A stretch of 21,983 nt of DNA from Terriglobia bacterium (GCA_022866195.1 JALHUF010000655.1:1-21983); one strand, 5' to 3'; shown: positions 5,797 through 14,441, counted from the stretch's first letter. Translations and numbers: made by a program. The notes: generated by a model not told the origin, from the sequence alone.

Positions 5797-7863
5797 ATGC
5801 CTCCACGTAAGCCGCCAGCTCGGTCGGCCGCCAGCCCCCGTTCCCGGGCGCTCGACCGGAGCCTGTTGCTTGGCGGATTCCTGGCCGTCTGGATGCTGTG
5901 CCTGGTCGGGCGTCTCTACCATCTCCAAATCATCCAGTATGTCGAGCTGCTGACTCGCGCTGAACGGCAGCAGCAGCGCACCCTGGAGGTGGCGCCCAAG
6001 CGCGGGATCGTTTACGACCGCCAGATGCATCCCCTGGCAATGAGTCTGGTGGTGGATTCGATCTTCGCGGTGCCTGCGGAAATTCGCAATCCGGAAATGG
6101 TGGCGGACCTTGTGGCGCCTATCCTGGGGATGGAGAGAGGCGATCTCCTGGGACGGTTCAAGACCTTTCGCTCGTTCTGCTGGGTGAAGAGGAAAGTCTC
6201 TTCCGCAGAAGCGACGCGCCTGCGGGACATGAACCTGACAGGCATTTATTTCCAGAAGGAGATGAAGCGGTTCTATCCCAAGGGCGAACTCGCGGCGCAG
6301 TTGCTGGGCTATGTGGGCTTGGATGACAGCGGCCTGGCCGGGCTGGAATACCGGATGAACGATACGATCAAAGGGACCCCCGGCCGCGTGCTGATCGCCG
6401 CCGACGCTCGCCGCCAGTCGTTTCGTTCGACCGAGCGCGAAGGGCGGCCGGGCAAGAACGTCGTCCTGACCCTGGACGAGAACATCCAGTACATCGCCGA
6501 GAAAGCGCTGGCCGCAGCGGCGGCGCGCTGGGGCATTGCCAGTGGCACGGTGGTGGTGCAGAACCCGCAGACAGGCGAAATCCTCGCTATGGCCAGCCAA
6601 CCGACGTTCAACCCCAACGAGTTTGGCAAAAGCAAGCCGGAAGCCCGCGTGAACCGGGCCGTGGCTTGGGTCTATGAGCCGGGTTCGACTTTCAAAATCG
6701 TCACCGTCTCCGCCGCCTTGGAAGAGAAGCTCGCTTCCCCCGAAGAAGTCATCGACTGCCAGCAGGGCAGCATTGTGCTGGCGGGCCACGTGATTCACGA
6801 CCATAAGCCCTTTGGCGCGCTGACCGTGGAGCGCGTGGTCGCGGAATCCAGCGATGTGGGGACGATCAAGCTGGGGCTGCGGCTGGGCGAGGAGCGCCTT
6901 TATCGCTACATGCGCTCCTTCGGCTTCGGGGCGGAGGCTGGGGTGGAGTTGCCGGCAGAAGAACGCGGGTTGATCAAGCCACCCGCTCGCTGGTCCGGCA
7001 TCTCAATCGGCGAGATTTCCATGGGGCAGGAAGTGGGCGTGACGGCGCTCCAGCTCACGAGCGCCTACTCCGCCCTTGCCAACGGCGGCATTCTCTTCCA
7101 GCCGCGAGTCGTCCGTGACGTGTTTCTGGGTGATACCCATGACGCGCTGCCGCCGGCCGCCGGGCGTCGGGTGGTAAGCCAGCAGACCGCTGAGCTGATG
7201 AAGGAGATGCTGGCCGAGGCGGTCGAAAGCGGCACGGGCGTGCCCGCCCGTCCCGCGGGATACTCGGCGGCCGGCAAGACCGGGACCGCGCAAAAGATCG
7301 ACGCTTCCGGAACTTATTCCAAATCGCACTACATAGCTTCCTTCGCGGGTTTTGCCCCCGTGCGACGACCGGCGATAACCATTCTGGTGATTATCGATTC
7401 ACCGGTGGGGGCGATTCACGGTGGAGAGGTGGCAGCCCCAGTGTTCAGGTCCATCGCAGAGCAGACGCTGGGTTATCTCAACGTGCCGCAAGACAATCCT
7501 TCCCGGTGGCCTCAGGTTGCTACGTCCGCGCCTGCTGGGTCTCCTCGCCAGCAACGAGGGGATCAGGCGGGATTCCTTCCTTCGGAACCTGAACCGCTTG
7601 GGGTTGCCACCCCACCCGTTCAACCCGTTTCCTTTTCACCAGTCCCAGCTCCGCTGCCCGGGGGCACGGTGGTTCTGGACGACGGTCCGATGCTGGTCGT
7701 TCCCGATTTCTCGGGCTTGGCCTTGCGCCGCGTGGCGGAAGAGTGTCAAGAGCTGGGGCTGGAACTTACGATGAGTGGTTCCGGTCTGGCCATGGCGCAA
7801 GTGCCCCCGGCGAGAGCGCAGGTTCTGTCGGGGTCGCGCGTCTGGGTTCGATTCGCGCGGTGA
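5797..7863 (+). CDS. ftsI: Septal peptidoglycan transpeptidase FtsI (PBP3-type) with PASTA domain
   Basis: FtsI is the class B penicillin-binding protein that cross-links septal peptidoglycan in partnership with FtsW. It has 688 residues. A basic cytoplasmic tail precedes one membrane helix (about 22-44), and a pedestal domain contains RGIVYDR. The transpeptidase domain has the catalytic STFK at 297-300 (Ser297), SSD at 351-353 in the place of the usual SXN, and KTGT at 494-497. After a Pro-rich linker (about 570-625) comes one C-terminal PASTA domain (about 629-688, VPDFSGLALRRV), a module that can sense muropeptides or beta-lactams and is more usual in Gram-positive FtsI/SpoVD. The start abuts the ftsL stop. 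A 106-bp gap with repeats and a promoter separates it from murE. Confidence 0.95.
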   Translation: MPPRKPPARSAASPRSRALDRSLLLGGFLAVWMLCLVGRLYHLQIIQYVELLTRAERQQQRTLEVAPKRGIVYDRQMHPLAMSLVVDSIFAVPAEIRNPEMVADLVAPILGMERGDLLGRFKTFRSFCWVKRKVSSAEATRLRDMNLTGIYFQKEMKRFYPKGELAAQLLGYVGLDDSGLAGLEYRMNDTIKGTPGRVLIAADARRQSFRSTEREGRPGKNVVLTLDENIQYIAEKALAAAAARWGIASGTVVVQNPQTGEILAMASQPTFNPNEFGKSKPEARVNRAVAWVYEPGSTFKIVTVSAALEEKLASPEEVIDCQQGSIVLAGHVIHDHKPFGALTVERVVAESSDVGTIKLGLRLGEERLYRYMRSFGFGAEAGVELPAEERGLIKPPARWSGISIGEISMGQEVGVTALQLTSAYSALANGGILFQPRVVRDVFLGDTHDALPPAAGRRVVSQQTAELMKEMLAEAVESGTGVPARPAGYSAAGKTGTAQKIDASGTYSKSHYIASFAGFAPVRRPAITILVIIDSPVGAIHGGEVAAPVFRSIAEQTLGYLNVPQDNPSRWPQVATSAPAGSPRQQRGDQAGFLPSEPEPLGVATPPVQPVSFSPVPAPLPGGTVVLDDGPMLVVPDFSGLALRRVAEECQELGLELTMSGSGLAMAQVPPARAQVLSGSRVWVRFAR

Positions 7864-7872
7864 AACGGCCCT

Positions 7873-7947
7873 GGGGTTTGGAGTTGGGGCCCGGGGTTCG
7901 CGGGGCGACTGGGTGGCTGACTCCGAAGCCCGAGCCCCGACATCTCA
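7873..7947 (+). repeat. Paired 7-bp repeats between ftsI and murE
   Basis: One block reads GGGGTTT, GGAGTTG, GGGCCCG and GGGTTCG (7873-7900). A second block in reverse sense reads ACTCCGA, AGCCCGA, GCCCCGA and CATCTCA (7920-7947). Segments such as CGGGGTTCG and CGAGCCCCG can pair with only a wobble, so a hairpin is possible. No T-tract follows, so it is not a standard terminator. Confidence 0.75.
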
Positions 7948-7949
7948 AG

Positions 7950-7958
7950 TGCTATAAT
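7950..7958 (+). promoter_or_regulatory. Extended -10 promoter for murE
   Basis: TGCTATAAT is a perfect extended -10 (TGnTATAAT) with the hexamer at 7953-7958. No -35 match is seen at the normal distance, as expected for this promoter class. Transcription would start near 7965, about 5 bases before the murE ATG, giving a nearly leaderless mRNA. Confidence 0.55.
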
Positions 7959-7969
7959 GCGAGTGGGCA

Positions 7970-9490
7970 ATGAAGTTAGGCGAACTCCTCGAGGGAGTGC
8001 CAAGCCTGGAAATCGGCGCGGACGCTGCTCGCAACGTTACGTCCCTGGCCTATGACTCCCGGCTGGTTGAGGCGGGAACCCTCTTCTTTGCCATCCAAGG
8101 TGAGAAAGCCGACGGGCACAACTACATTCCTCAAGCCCTGGATCGCGGCGCCGTTGCCATTGTGAGCGAACGCCCAGCGCCCGCCGAGCTTACCGCGCGC
8201 TGGGTTCAGGTGGCCAAAATCCGCCGGGCCCTCTCGGAGGCGGCTCGGATCTTCTACGGACACCCGGATGCACGCCTGCAGCTTGTGGGCATCACGGGCA
8301 CGAACGGCAAGACGACGACGGCTTTCCTCCTGGAGAGTGTTTTCCGCGCCAGCGGCGTTCTCGCCGGGCTCTTTGGCACCATTGAATACCGCCTGGGCGG
8401 GCGAACGCTTTCGGCGCTGAACACCACGCCAGAATCGCTGGATCTGCTCGCCTATTTCGCGGAGTTGGTAAAGGCAGGGGGAAGCGCAGCCGTACTGGAA
8501 GCTTCCTCGCACGCCTTGGCGCAGGAACGGCTCTGGGGGTTCCACTTCGCCGCCGCCCTCTTCACCAACCTCACCCGCGATCATTTGGATTACCACAAAG
8601 ACTTCGAGAACTACTTTGCCGCCAAGCGTCGCCTCTTCGAGGGTCTGGGAACCCCTCCTCCGGAGTTGGCAGTCATCAATGCCGATGACCCTTGGGCCGC
8701 GCGGCTGCTGGAAGTGCCCAATCCTCGTCGCATCACCTACGGCTTCAACTCCGGCGCTCAGGTCAAGGTGAAGCAGTTCCAGCAAAATCTCTCCGGCCTG
8801 CGTGCCACCTTGGAGACGCCTGAGGGCTACTTCGATGTGGAATCGTCGCTGGTAGGGCGGGCGAACCTGGCGAATATCCTGGCAGCCACGGCGACGGCGC
8901 TTGGTCTGGGTATTGCCCGGGAGAAAATTCAGGAAGGCATTGCCGGCTTGGCAGCCGTGCCGGGGCGCTTCGAACGCATCGACGAGAGCCAACCCTTTCT
9001 GGTGGTTGTGGACTACGCCCACACCGACGACGCCCTGCGCAACGTCCTGAAGACGGCGCGGGAACTCGCCGCGCCGTCTTCAGGCGCGTTGATTGTGGTC
9101 TTCGGCTGCGGGGGTGATCGCGACCGCACCAAGCGGCCGCTGATGGGCGAGGCGGCCGGTTCCCTCAGCGATCTTGCGGTGCTCACTTCCGACAATCCGC
9201 GCACCGAAGACCCCATCCTCATAATGAATGACGCGCTGGTGGGCCTGCAGAGGACCGGCAAGCCCTATGTTCTGGAAGTAGACCGCGAGGCGGCCATTCG
9301 CAAGGCCTTCGTGGAGGCCCGGGAAGGGGATGTGGTGGTCCTGGCAGGGAAGGGCCACGAAACCTATCAGATCTTGAAGGAGCGCACGATCCCGTTCGAC
9401 GATCGCGAAGTAGCGAGGCGAATGCTCCGCGAGCTAGGTTTTAGCTCGGAGGCCGTCGCGGGGCAGCGGGGGACACCTGCCCGGCGGTGA
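7970..9490 (+). CDS. murE: UDP-MurNAc-L-Ala-D-Glu:meso-diaminopimelate ligase MurE
   Basis: MurE adds the third amino acid of the peptidoglycan stem peptide, using ATP in the cytoplasm. It is 506 residues, normal length. The N-terminal uridine-binding domain contains AYDSRLVEAGTLFFAI. The ATP loop is GTNGKTT at 110-116, and TTPESLDLL and EASSHAL line the active site. SDNPRTEDP places DNPR at 408-411. DNPR is the motif that selects meso-diaminopimelate rather than lysine, so the wall is of the DAP type. The C-terminal KGHETYQ is also typical. There is no clear ribosome-binding site (GAGTGGG lies almost against the ATG), consistent with the very short leader predicted from the adjacent promoter. 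murF follows after 64 bases. Confidence 0.97.
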   Translation: MKLGELLEGVPSLEIGADAARNVTSLAYDSRLVEAGTLFFAIQGEKADGHNYIPQALDRGAVAIVSERPAPAELTARWVQVAKIRRALSEAARIFYGHPDARLQLVGITGTNGKTTTAFLLESVFRASGVLAGLFGTIEYRLGGRTLSALNTTPESLDLLAYFAELVKAGGSAAVLEASSHALAQERLWGFHFAAALFTNLTRDHLDYHKDFENYFAAKRRLFEGLGTPPPELAVINADDPWAARLLEVPNPRRITYGFNSGAQVKVKQFQQNLSGLRATLETPEGYFDVESSLVGRANLANILAATATALGLGIAREKIQEGIAGLAAVPGRFERIDESQPFLVVVDYAHTDDALRNVLKTARELAAPSSGALIVVFGCGGDRDRTKRPLMGEAAGSLSDLAVLTSDNPRTEDPILIMNDALVGLQRTGKPYVLEVDREAAIRKAFVEAREGDVVVLAGKGHETYQILKERTIPFDDREVARRMLRELGFSSEAVAGQRGTPARR

Positions 9491-9500
9491 GGGTGTCTCT

Positions 9501-9518
9501 CCCTGCGAGCCGGCAGGG
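9501..9518 (+). other. Short hairpin between murE and murF
   Basis: CCCTGC and GCAGGG form a perfect 6-bp stem with the 6-base loop GAGCCG in the 64-bp gap. No T-run follows directly, so termination is not indicated; it may be an mRNA structure or chance in GC-rich DNA. Confidence 0.3.
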
Positions 9519-9554
9519 GCACCGAGGCGTTTTCCCCCGAGAAGTGGACAAGCC

Positions 9555-10979
9555 ATGCAATTGCCGCTGGCGGAGGTGGCGGCCACGCTAGGCACCTCTT
9601 GTGGGGTCGCGGAGCGAGTGGCGTGTGGCTACTCCATCGATTCCCGCACGCTCACCCGGGGGCAACTCTTCTTCGCCATCCGTGGTCGCCACTTCGACGG
9701 GCACGAGTTTCTGGGCCAGGCATTCGAGCGGGGCGCCGTGGCAGCCGTGGTCGAGTAGGCTTGGCGCGCGCCATCGCCGCCGGAGTTGGCTCCGGCTCTC
9801 CTGGTGGTCCGGGATACCACGGAGGCGCTTCAGCAGCTCGCTCGCGCGGTTCGCCGGAAATGGGGCCGGCAACTTATCGCCATCACCGGCAGCACCGGGA
9901 AGTCCACCACCAAGGAGCTGACGGCGGCCATCCTTGCCCGGCGCTTTTCCGTGTGGAAGTCGCTGGGGAATTTGAACAACCACTATGGTCTCCCCTTGAC
10001 GCTCCTGGCGCTTGAGCCATCCCACGCGGTGGCCGTCACTGAGCTGGCCATGTCTGCACCCGGCGAAATCGAGCTTCTGACGCGGATTGCCGAGCCGCAA
10101 GTCGGCGTGGTGACGAATGTTGCCCCCGTCCACCTCCAGTTCTTTGACTCCATCGACTCCATTGCTCGGGCCAAGCGCGAGTTGATCGCAAACCTGCCCC
10201 AGGGCGCAACCGCCGTCCTAAACCACGACGATCCGCGCGTCCGCCAGTTCACGGATGGTTTCGGGGGTCGCGTGGTAACCTTCGGGTTTGAAGCGGGGGC
10301 CGATTTCCGGGCCCTCGATGTTTACCCTGACCCCAGTGGGGGCAGCCGCTTCCGGGTCAGGGGACCGAGTTTCGACGACGATTTCCACCTCCCACTCGCT
10401 GGACGCCACAACGTCCAGAACGCTCTTGCTGCCCTCGCCACCGCGAGCGTCTTCCACGTCCCACCCGCTGATGTGCAGCTTGCGTTCGCCGCCTTTCAAG
10501 GTTTGCCTCAGCGGAGTGAAATTCTTACATTGTCCCCAGGGATTACTCTCATCAACGACTGCTACAACTCGAACCCTGTGGCGATGGAGAGGATGCTGGA
10601 GACGCTCGCGGCCTGGCCCGGGGCAGGGCGGAGAATTGTCGTGGCGGGTGAAATGCTCGAACTGGGACCTAGCTCGCCGGAATGGCACCGCAGCATCGGC
10701 CGGAAGTGCGCGGAAAGTGGCGTGGACTGGCTGCTTGCCGTGCAGGGTGATGCCCAATTCTTTCTGGAGGGAGCCGCAGAAGCAGGGCTAGCGGCCGGGC
10801 GCGGGTGCTTCTTCTCGACTCCCGAGGAGGCAGCGGAATTTTGCCGCCGCCTCCTCCGGCCAGGTGACGTGGTGCTCCTGAAAGGCTCCCGCGCCGTGCA
10901 CCTGGAAAAGGCAGTTGAATTGCTGCAATCCTGGGAGGGTCGTCTGCCGGCAGGCCCGGATGCCGAGCTTGGAATCTGA
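9555..10979 (+). pseudogene. murF: murF (UDP-MurNAc-tripeptide:D-Ala-D-Ala ligase) interrupted by one in-frame TAG
   Basis: MurF adds D-Ala-D-Ala to complete UDP-MurNAc-pentapeptide. From ATG 9555 the frame encodes the N-terminal domain (YSIDSRTLTRGQLFFAI, then FDGHEFL) and hits TAG at 9756-9758 after 67 residues. The same frame continues without any shift to TGA at 10977-10979. It carries ATP-loop GSTGKST (112-118, counting the stop as 68), NLNNHYGLPLTLL, HLQFFDS, NDCYNSNP and GEMLELG. Both parts align to one complete protein of about 474 codons, and the stop lies between the substrate-binding and ATP-binding domains. The possibilities are a sequencing or assembly error, a true nonsense mutation, amber read-through, or two polypeptides with restart at TTG 9786 or GTG 9804. 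Because the gene is normally essential and otherwise undamaged, decay alone is unlikely. mraY follows after 10 bases. Confidence 0.93.
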
Positions 10980-10989
10980 GCAAGCCTAG

Positions 10990-12120
10990 ATGTTCTACTA
11001 TCTCTATCTCGCGCTTCACGAGCACTTCCGTCTTCTCAACCTTTTCCGCTACATCACTTTTCGCACTGCCTATGCCAGCCTCACGGCCCTCTTTCTGGCC
11101 CTGGTTCTGGGGCCCTGGCTGATTCGCAAGCTCAAAGAGTTCCAAGTGGGGCAGTACATCCGGTCCGACGGCCCCCAGTCACACCACGCCAAGGCTGGGA
11201 CCCCGACCATGGGCGGCGTGCTCATCATCCTTTGCGTGGTTGTCCCTACCTTACTGTGGGCCGACTTGCGTAACGTTTTCGTCTGGTTGGTCCTGGCCGT
11301 CACCTTGGCCTTCGCGGGCATCGGGTTTTGGGACGATTACCAGAAGATGCAGCGGCGGCAGAGCCTGGGCCTGACGGCCCGCTCGAAGTTCCTCCTCCAG
11401 ATTCTAGTCAGCTTTATTTTTGGCATGAGCTTGGTGTTCCTCTCGGCGCGGGCCGTGTACTCGACCACCTTGACTTTCCCGTTCTTCAAGCGCTTCCGGC
11501 CGGACTTTCTGATCTCAGCTCTTCTCAACAATGTCTGGACCTACCCGCTGGCGTTCCTGCCCTTCCTGGTTCTGGTCATCGTGGTGCTGGTGGGGTCGTC
11601 GAATGCCGTCAACCTGACGGACGGGCTGGACGGCCTGGCCATCGGCTGCGTCATCATCTCGGCTTCCGCCCTGACCGTGCTCACCTACGTGGCCGGACAC
11701 GCGGTCCTGGCAGACTACCTTGACCTGGAGCACTTGCCGCGCGTGGCCGAGCTGACCATTTTCTGCGGCGCCATGGTAGGGGCCAGTCTGGGATTCCTCT
11801 GGTATAACGCTTATCCGGCGGAGATTTTCATGGGGGACGTCGGCTCCTTGGCCTTGGGTGGCGCCATCGCCACCGTGGCGGTGATCATCAAGCAGGAACT
11901 TCTGCTGCCCTTTATCGGGGGCATCTTCGTGGTGGAAGCCCTCTCGGTCATCCTTCAGGTGGGCTCGTACAAGCTGCGGCGGAAGCGCGTTTTCAAAATG
12001 GCTCCCCTCCACCACCATTTCGAGCTGCTGGGCTGGAAGGAATCCAAGATCATCACCCGCTTTTGGATTGTGGCCCTGGTTTTCGCGCTCTTTGCGCTCA
12101 CCACGCTGAAATTGAGGTAA
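10990..12120 (+). CDS. mraY: Phospho-MurNAc-pentapeptide transferase MraY
   Basis: MraY moves phospho-MurNAc-pentapeptide from UDP to undecaprenyl phosphate in the inner membrane, forming lipid I. The protein is 376 residues with about ten membrane helices. Conserved motifs are GTPTMGG on the first cytoplasmic loop, the Mg-binding pair D115-D116 (GFWDDYQK), [12 protein letters not shown] with D211 and D214, [10 protein letters not shown], and the HHH cluster at 341-343 ([14 protein letters not shown]). The start is 10 bases after the murF stop, with no strong ribosome-binding site. Transcription from upstream probably includes it. A new promoter begins about 30 bases after its stop. Confidence 0.97.
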   Translation: MFYYLYLALHEHFRLLNLFRYITFRTAYASLTALFLALVLGPWLIRKLKEFQVGQYIRSDGPQSHHAKAGTPTMGGVLIILCVVVPTLLWADLRNVFVWLVLAVTLAFAGIGFWDDYQKMQRRQSLGLTARSKFLLQILVSFIFGMSLVFLSARAVYSTTLTFPFFKRFRPDFLISALLNNVWTYPLAFLPFLVLVIVVLVGSSNAVNLTDGLDGLAIGCVIISASALTVLTYVAGHAVLADYLDLEHLPRVAELTIFCGAMVGASLGFLWYNAYPAEIFMGDVGSLALGGAIATVAVIIKQELLLPFIGGIFVVEALSVILQVGSYKLRRKRVFKMAPLHHHFELLGWKESKIITRFWIVALVFALFALTTLKLR

Positions 12121-12153
12121 GACGTTCCTGGTCAGTTGTCCCGGGCCCGTTGC

Positions 12154-12182
12154 TTGACAGGGGCGATTTTTGCGCATAAAAT
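12154..12182 (+). promoter_or_regulatory. Consensus promoter before the ribbon-helix-helix gene and murD
   Basis: TTGACA at 12154-12159 and TAAAAT at 12177-12182 are separated by exactly 17 bases. The predicted start near 12189 is less than 10 bases before the ATG at 12198, so the mRNA would be nearly leaderless. It would give murD and later genes transcription independent of the mraZ promoter. Confidence 0.75.
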
Positions 12183-12187
12183 ACGCA
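12171..12187 (+). promoter_or_regulatory. Palindrome over the -10, candidate operator
   Basis: TGCGCAT-AAA-ATACGCA is an imperfect palindrome, with 6 of 7 arm positions complementary, centred on the -10 hexamer. A protein bound here would block the polymerase. The ribbon-helix-helix protein encoded immediately downstream is the obvious candidate ligand. The site is seen; the partner is inferred. Confidence 0.5.
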
Positions 12188-12197
12188 CTAATGATTT

Positions 12198-12380
12198 ATG
12201 GCGAGGCCTAAATCATTCCGCAACCCCACGCGCGTCAGCCTGACGCTGAACCGCGAAACGCTGGTCATTGCCCGGCGCCTGGCGCGGCGCGCCCGGCGGT
12301 CGCTCTCCGAAATTGTCTCCGAAATCCTGGACGGTTACTTCCGGCGGAACGACCGGGTGCGCTCGGGGGGACTGCCGTGA
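12198..12380 (+). CDS. Small ribbon-helix-helix (CopG/Arc-like) DNA-binding protein
   Basis: The protein is 60 residues and very basic. A short strand (TRVSLTL, about 11-17) is followed by two helices (ETLVIARRLARRA, about 20-33, and SLSEIVSEILDGYFRR, about 35-50). That is the ribbon-helix-helix fold of CopG/Arc/MetJ-type repressors, which dimerise and insert the strand into the major groove. It has its own consensus promoter with a palindrome over the -10. Its TGA overlaps the GTG start of murD (GTGA), so the two are translationally coupled. No toxin partner is present, which argues against a standard toxin-antitoxin pair. This gene is not a usual member of the dcw cluster. No ribosome-binding site is visible and a 6-codon frame starts at 12191, so translation may be leaderless. 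Confidence 0.75.
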   Translation: MARPKSFRNPTRVSLTLNRETLVIARRLARRARRSLSEIVSEILDGYFRRNDRVRSGGLP

Positions 12381-14434
12381 CGGATGTGCACGGGAAGAAG
12401 GTGCTGGTGGTCGGCTTGGCGCGCACGGGACGCGCGGCCGCCCAATGTCTCTACCGCCGGGGCGCGGTGGTGACGGTCACGGATTCGCGCCCGCCTTGGG
12501 CGCTGGAGCCGGACTTCAAGGAATTGCTGGCCCACAGGATCGGTCTCGAGCTGGGCCTGCACCGCGCGGAGACCTTCCGACGGCAGGATCTGATTGTGGT
12601 CAGCCCCGGGGTTCTGCCGGAACTGCCCGAACTTCAGGCGGCGCGCAAAGCCCACGTCCCCATTGTCCCGGAAATCGAGGCGGCTGGCTGGTTTCTGGAA
12701 TCAGAGCTGGTGGGGATCACGGGCTCGAATGGCAAGACCACCACCACCGCGCTCCTGGGGAAAATACTTGAGGCTTCGGGCTTCCGCGCCTTTGTGGGTG
12801 GCAACATCGGGATGCCGTTGATTTCGGCGGTGGACACGGTTTCGCCGGACACGATCGTGGTGGCGGAACTGAGCAGCTTCCAACTGGAAATCATCCAGGA
12901 TTTCCGGCCGCACGTGGCCGTGCTGTTGAACCTCACCGCTAACCATCTGGACCGGCACCGGTCCTTCGACGACTACGTGCGGGCTAAGACGCAGATTTTC
13001 CGCAATCAGACGGCCGAGGATGTTGCCGTCTTGAATGCCGACGATCCCGCGGTGATGAGTCTGGCGCCCGCCGTCGCCGCGCGCAAGGTTTACTTCAGCC
13101 AAAAGCAGACCCTTCCCGAAGGCATCTTTGTCTCCGACGGCCAGATTCTTTACCGCGTGGGAAACCTGGAGCGCGTCCTTCTGGAAACGCGCGAGGTGCC
13201 GCTGCGGGGCGAATTCAATGTGGAAAACGTCCTGGCGGCGGCGACGGTGGCCTGCGTGCTGGGTGTGGACTTCCAGGCCCTGCGCCGGGCGGTGCGCGAG
13301 TTTCGCGCCGTCGAGCACCGGCTGGAATACGTGCGCGAAATTCGCGGCGTCGAGTTCTACAACGACTCCAAGGCCACCAGCGTTGACGCCGTCGTCAAGG
13401 CCCTGTCGGCCTTCGGACGCGGCGTCCACCTGATTCTCGTCGGCAAGGATAAAGGGGCGCCGTATGTGCCGCTACGCGCCCTGCTCAAAGAGAGAGTCCG
13501 CCGAGCCTATCTGATAGGCGCGGCAGCGGAGCGGATTGGCCGCGAAGTGAAAGGCGCTGTCGAACTCGTGCACGCGGGAACTCTGGAGTCGGCGGTCCGC
13601 CAGGCGCTTGAGTGCGCCGTGCCTGGCGACGTGATCCTCTTGTCGCCGGCCTGCGCCAGCTTTGACCAGTTCCAGGATTACGAGCACCGCGGACGCGTTT
13701 TCAAGGGTCTGGTCGAACAGCTAGCACAGGAGGTGAAAGCCGCGGAGGCCCAGAAGCGAGCGGAAGACGCCGCGAGCCTGGCCTCAGTCGCTGCGGTGGC
13801 TTCGCCCGAAGCCCAGCCCAAGCCGGCTGGGGAAGTAAGGGTGAGTCCGGAGAGCCCAGTGCCTGCGAGCACTGAAGTGGCGGCTGAGCTTCCAGCCCCC
13901 GAAGCCCTGAAGCCCGAAGTTGAGCCAGGTCGCGCATCCGAGGAAGTGGCAACGCTTGAGCCTCTGCGTGAGGAGCCAGTGGCCGCGCAGGCTGCGCCTG
14001 CTGAACTTATGAGGGTTGAGTTCGCTGCCGAGCCCACGCCACCCGAAATCGAGAAAGCTCCAGAGGCGCCTCAGGCAGCAGAGCAACCTCCGGCACGCTC
14101 CGAGCCGGCTGAGGCTCCGCCTCGTGCCGTGACGTACCCCGAATTGGTTTACGTTTACGAAGTGGCAGCGAAGGAGGTTGCCTATCCGGAGGAGGAACCC
14201 TCCGCCGGACCCGCAGCCGACGAGTTTGGGCCGCCGCCGGAAGATTGGCGCGCGCCCGAAAGCTTGGCTGATGAAGCCCTGCCGTTTGAAGTTCGTGGAG
14301 CAGCGCGCCCGAATGCTGCCGCCGCGGGCGCCGGACCGGGTGGCGCCGAGCCTCAGGAAGCGCACGGCGGAGACGTGAAGCCGGCCCCACCCGCTGGCCG
14401 CCCGAGCCGGCAAAAGCGGCTGCCGGGACTGTAA
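12377..14434 (+). CDS. murD: UDP-MurNAc-L-Ala:D-glutamate ligase MurD with long C-terminal extension
   Basis: MurD adds D-glutamate to UDP-MurNAc-L-Ala with ATP. Residues 1-453 form a complete MurD: GLARTGRAAAQ for UDP binding, ATP loop GSNGKTT at 116-122, ELSSFQLE, LTANHLDRH, FYNDSKATS and SPACASFDQF near the C-terminus. The family normally ends about here (near 450). This protein has 685 residues. The extra 230 or so are rich in Pro, Ala and Glu (for example PEAQPKPAGE, EKAPEAPQAAEQPP), with one less repetitive stretch (YPELVYVYEVAAKEVAYPEE) and a basic end (RPSRQKRLPGL). The tail looks disordered and may be a tether to partners in the membrane or divisome. The GTG start overlaps the upstream TGA; ftsW follows 7 bases after the stop. 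Confidence 0.95.
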   Translation: MTDVHGKKVLVVGLARTGRAAAQCLYRRGAVVTVTDSRPPWALEPDFKELLAHRIGLELGLHRAETFRRQDLIVVSPGVLPELPELQAARKAHVPIVPEIEAAGWFLESELVGITGSNGKTTTTALLGKILEASGFRAFVGGNIGMPLISAVDTVSPDTIVVAELSSFQLEIIQDFRPHVAVLLNLTANHLDRHRSFDDYVRAKTQIFRNQTAEDVAVLNADDPAVMSLAPAVAARKVYFSQKQTLPEGIFVSDGQILYRVGNLERVLLETREVPLRGEFNVENVLAAATVACVLGVDFQALRRAVREFRAVEHRLEYVREIRGVEFYNDSKATSVDAVVKALSAFGRGVHLILVGKDKGAPYVPLRALLKERVRRAYLIGAAAERIGREVKGAVELVHAGTLESAVRQALECAVPGDVILLSPACASFDQFQDYEHRGRVFKGLVEQLAQEVKAAEAQKRAEDAASLASVAAVASPEAQPKPAGEVRVSPESPVPASTEVAAELPAPEALKPEVEPGRASEEVATLEPLREEPVAAQAAPAELMRVEFAAEPTPPEIEKAPEAPQAAEQPPARSEPAEAPPRAVTYPELVYVYEVAAKEVAYPEEEPSAGPAADEFGPPPEDWRAPESLADEALPFEVRGAARPNAAAAGAGPGGAEPQEAHGGDVKPAPPAGRPSRQKRLPGL

Positions 14435-14441
14435 GGAGCGC

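Noticed and set aside
5749..6804. 351-codon minus-strand frame over ftsI
   Set aside because: Antisense shadow of ftsI with biased His/Arg/Gln composition and no motif.
12191..12211. Six-codon leader peptide (ATG 12191) before the ribbon-helix-helix gene
   Set aside because: It overlaps the real start out of frame, has no ribosome-binding site, and shows no codon pattern suggesting attenuation.
12198..12380. Antitoxin of a toxin-antitoxin pair
   Set aside because: The fold fits, but the next gene is murD and no toxin gene lies nearby.
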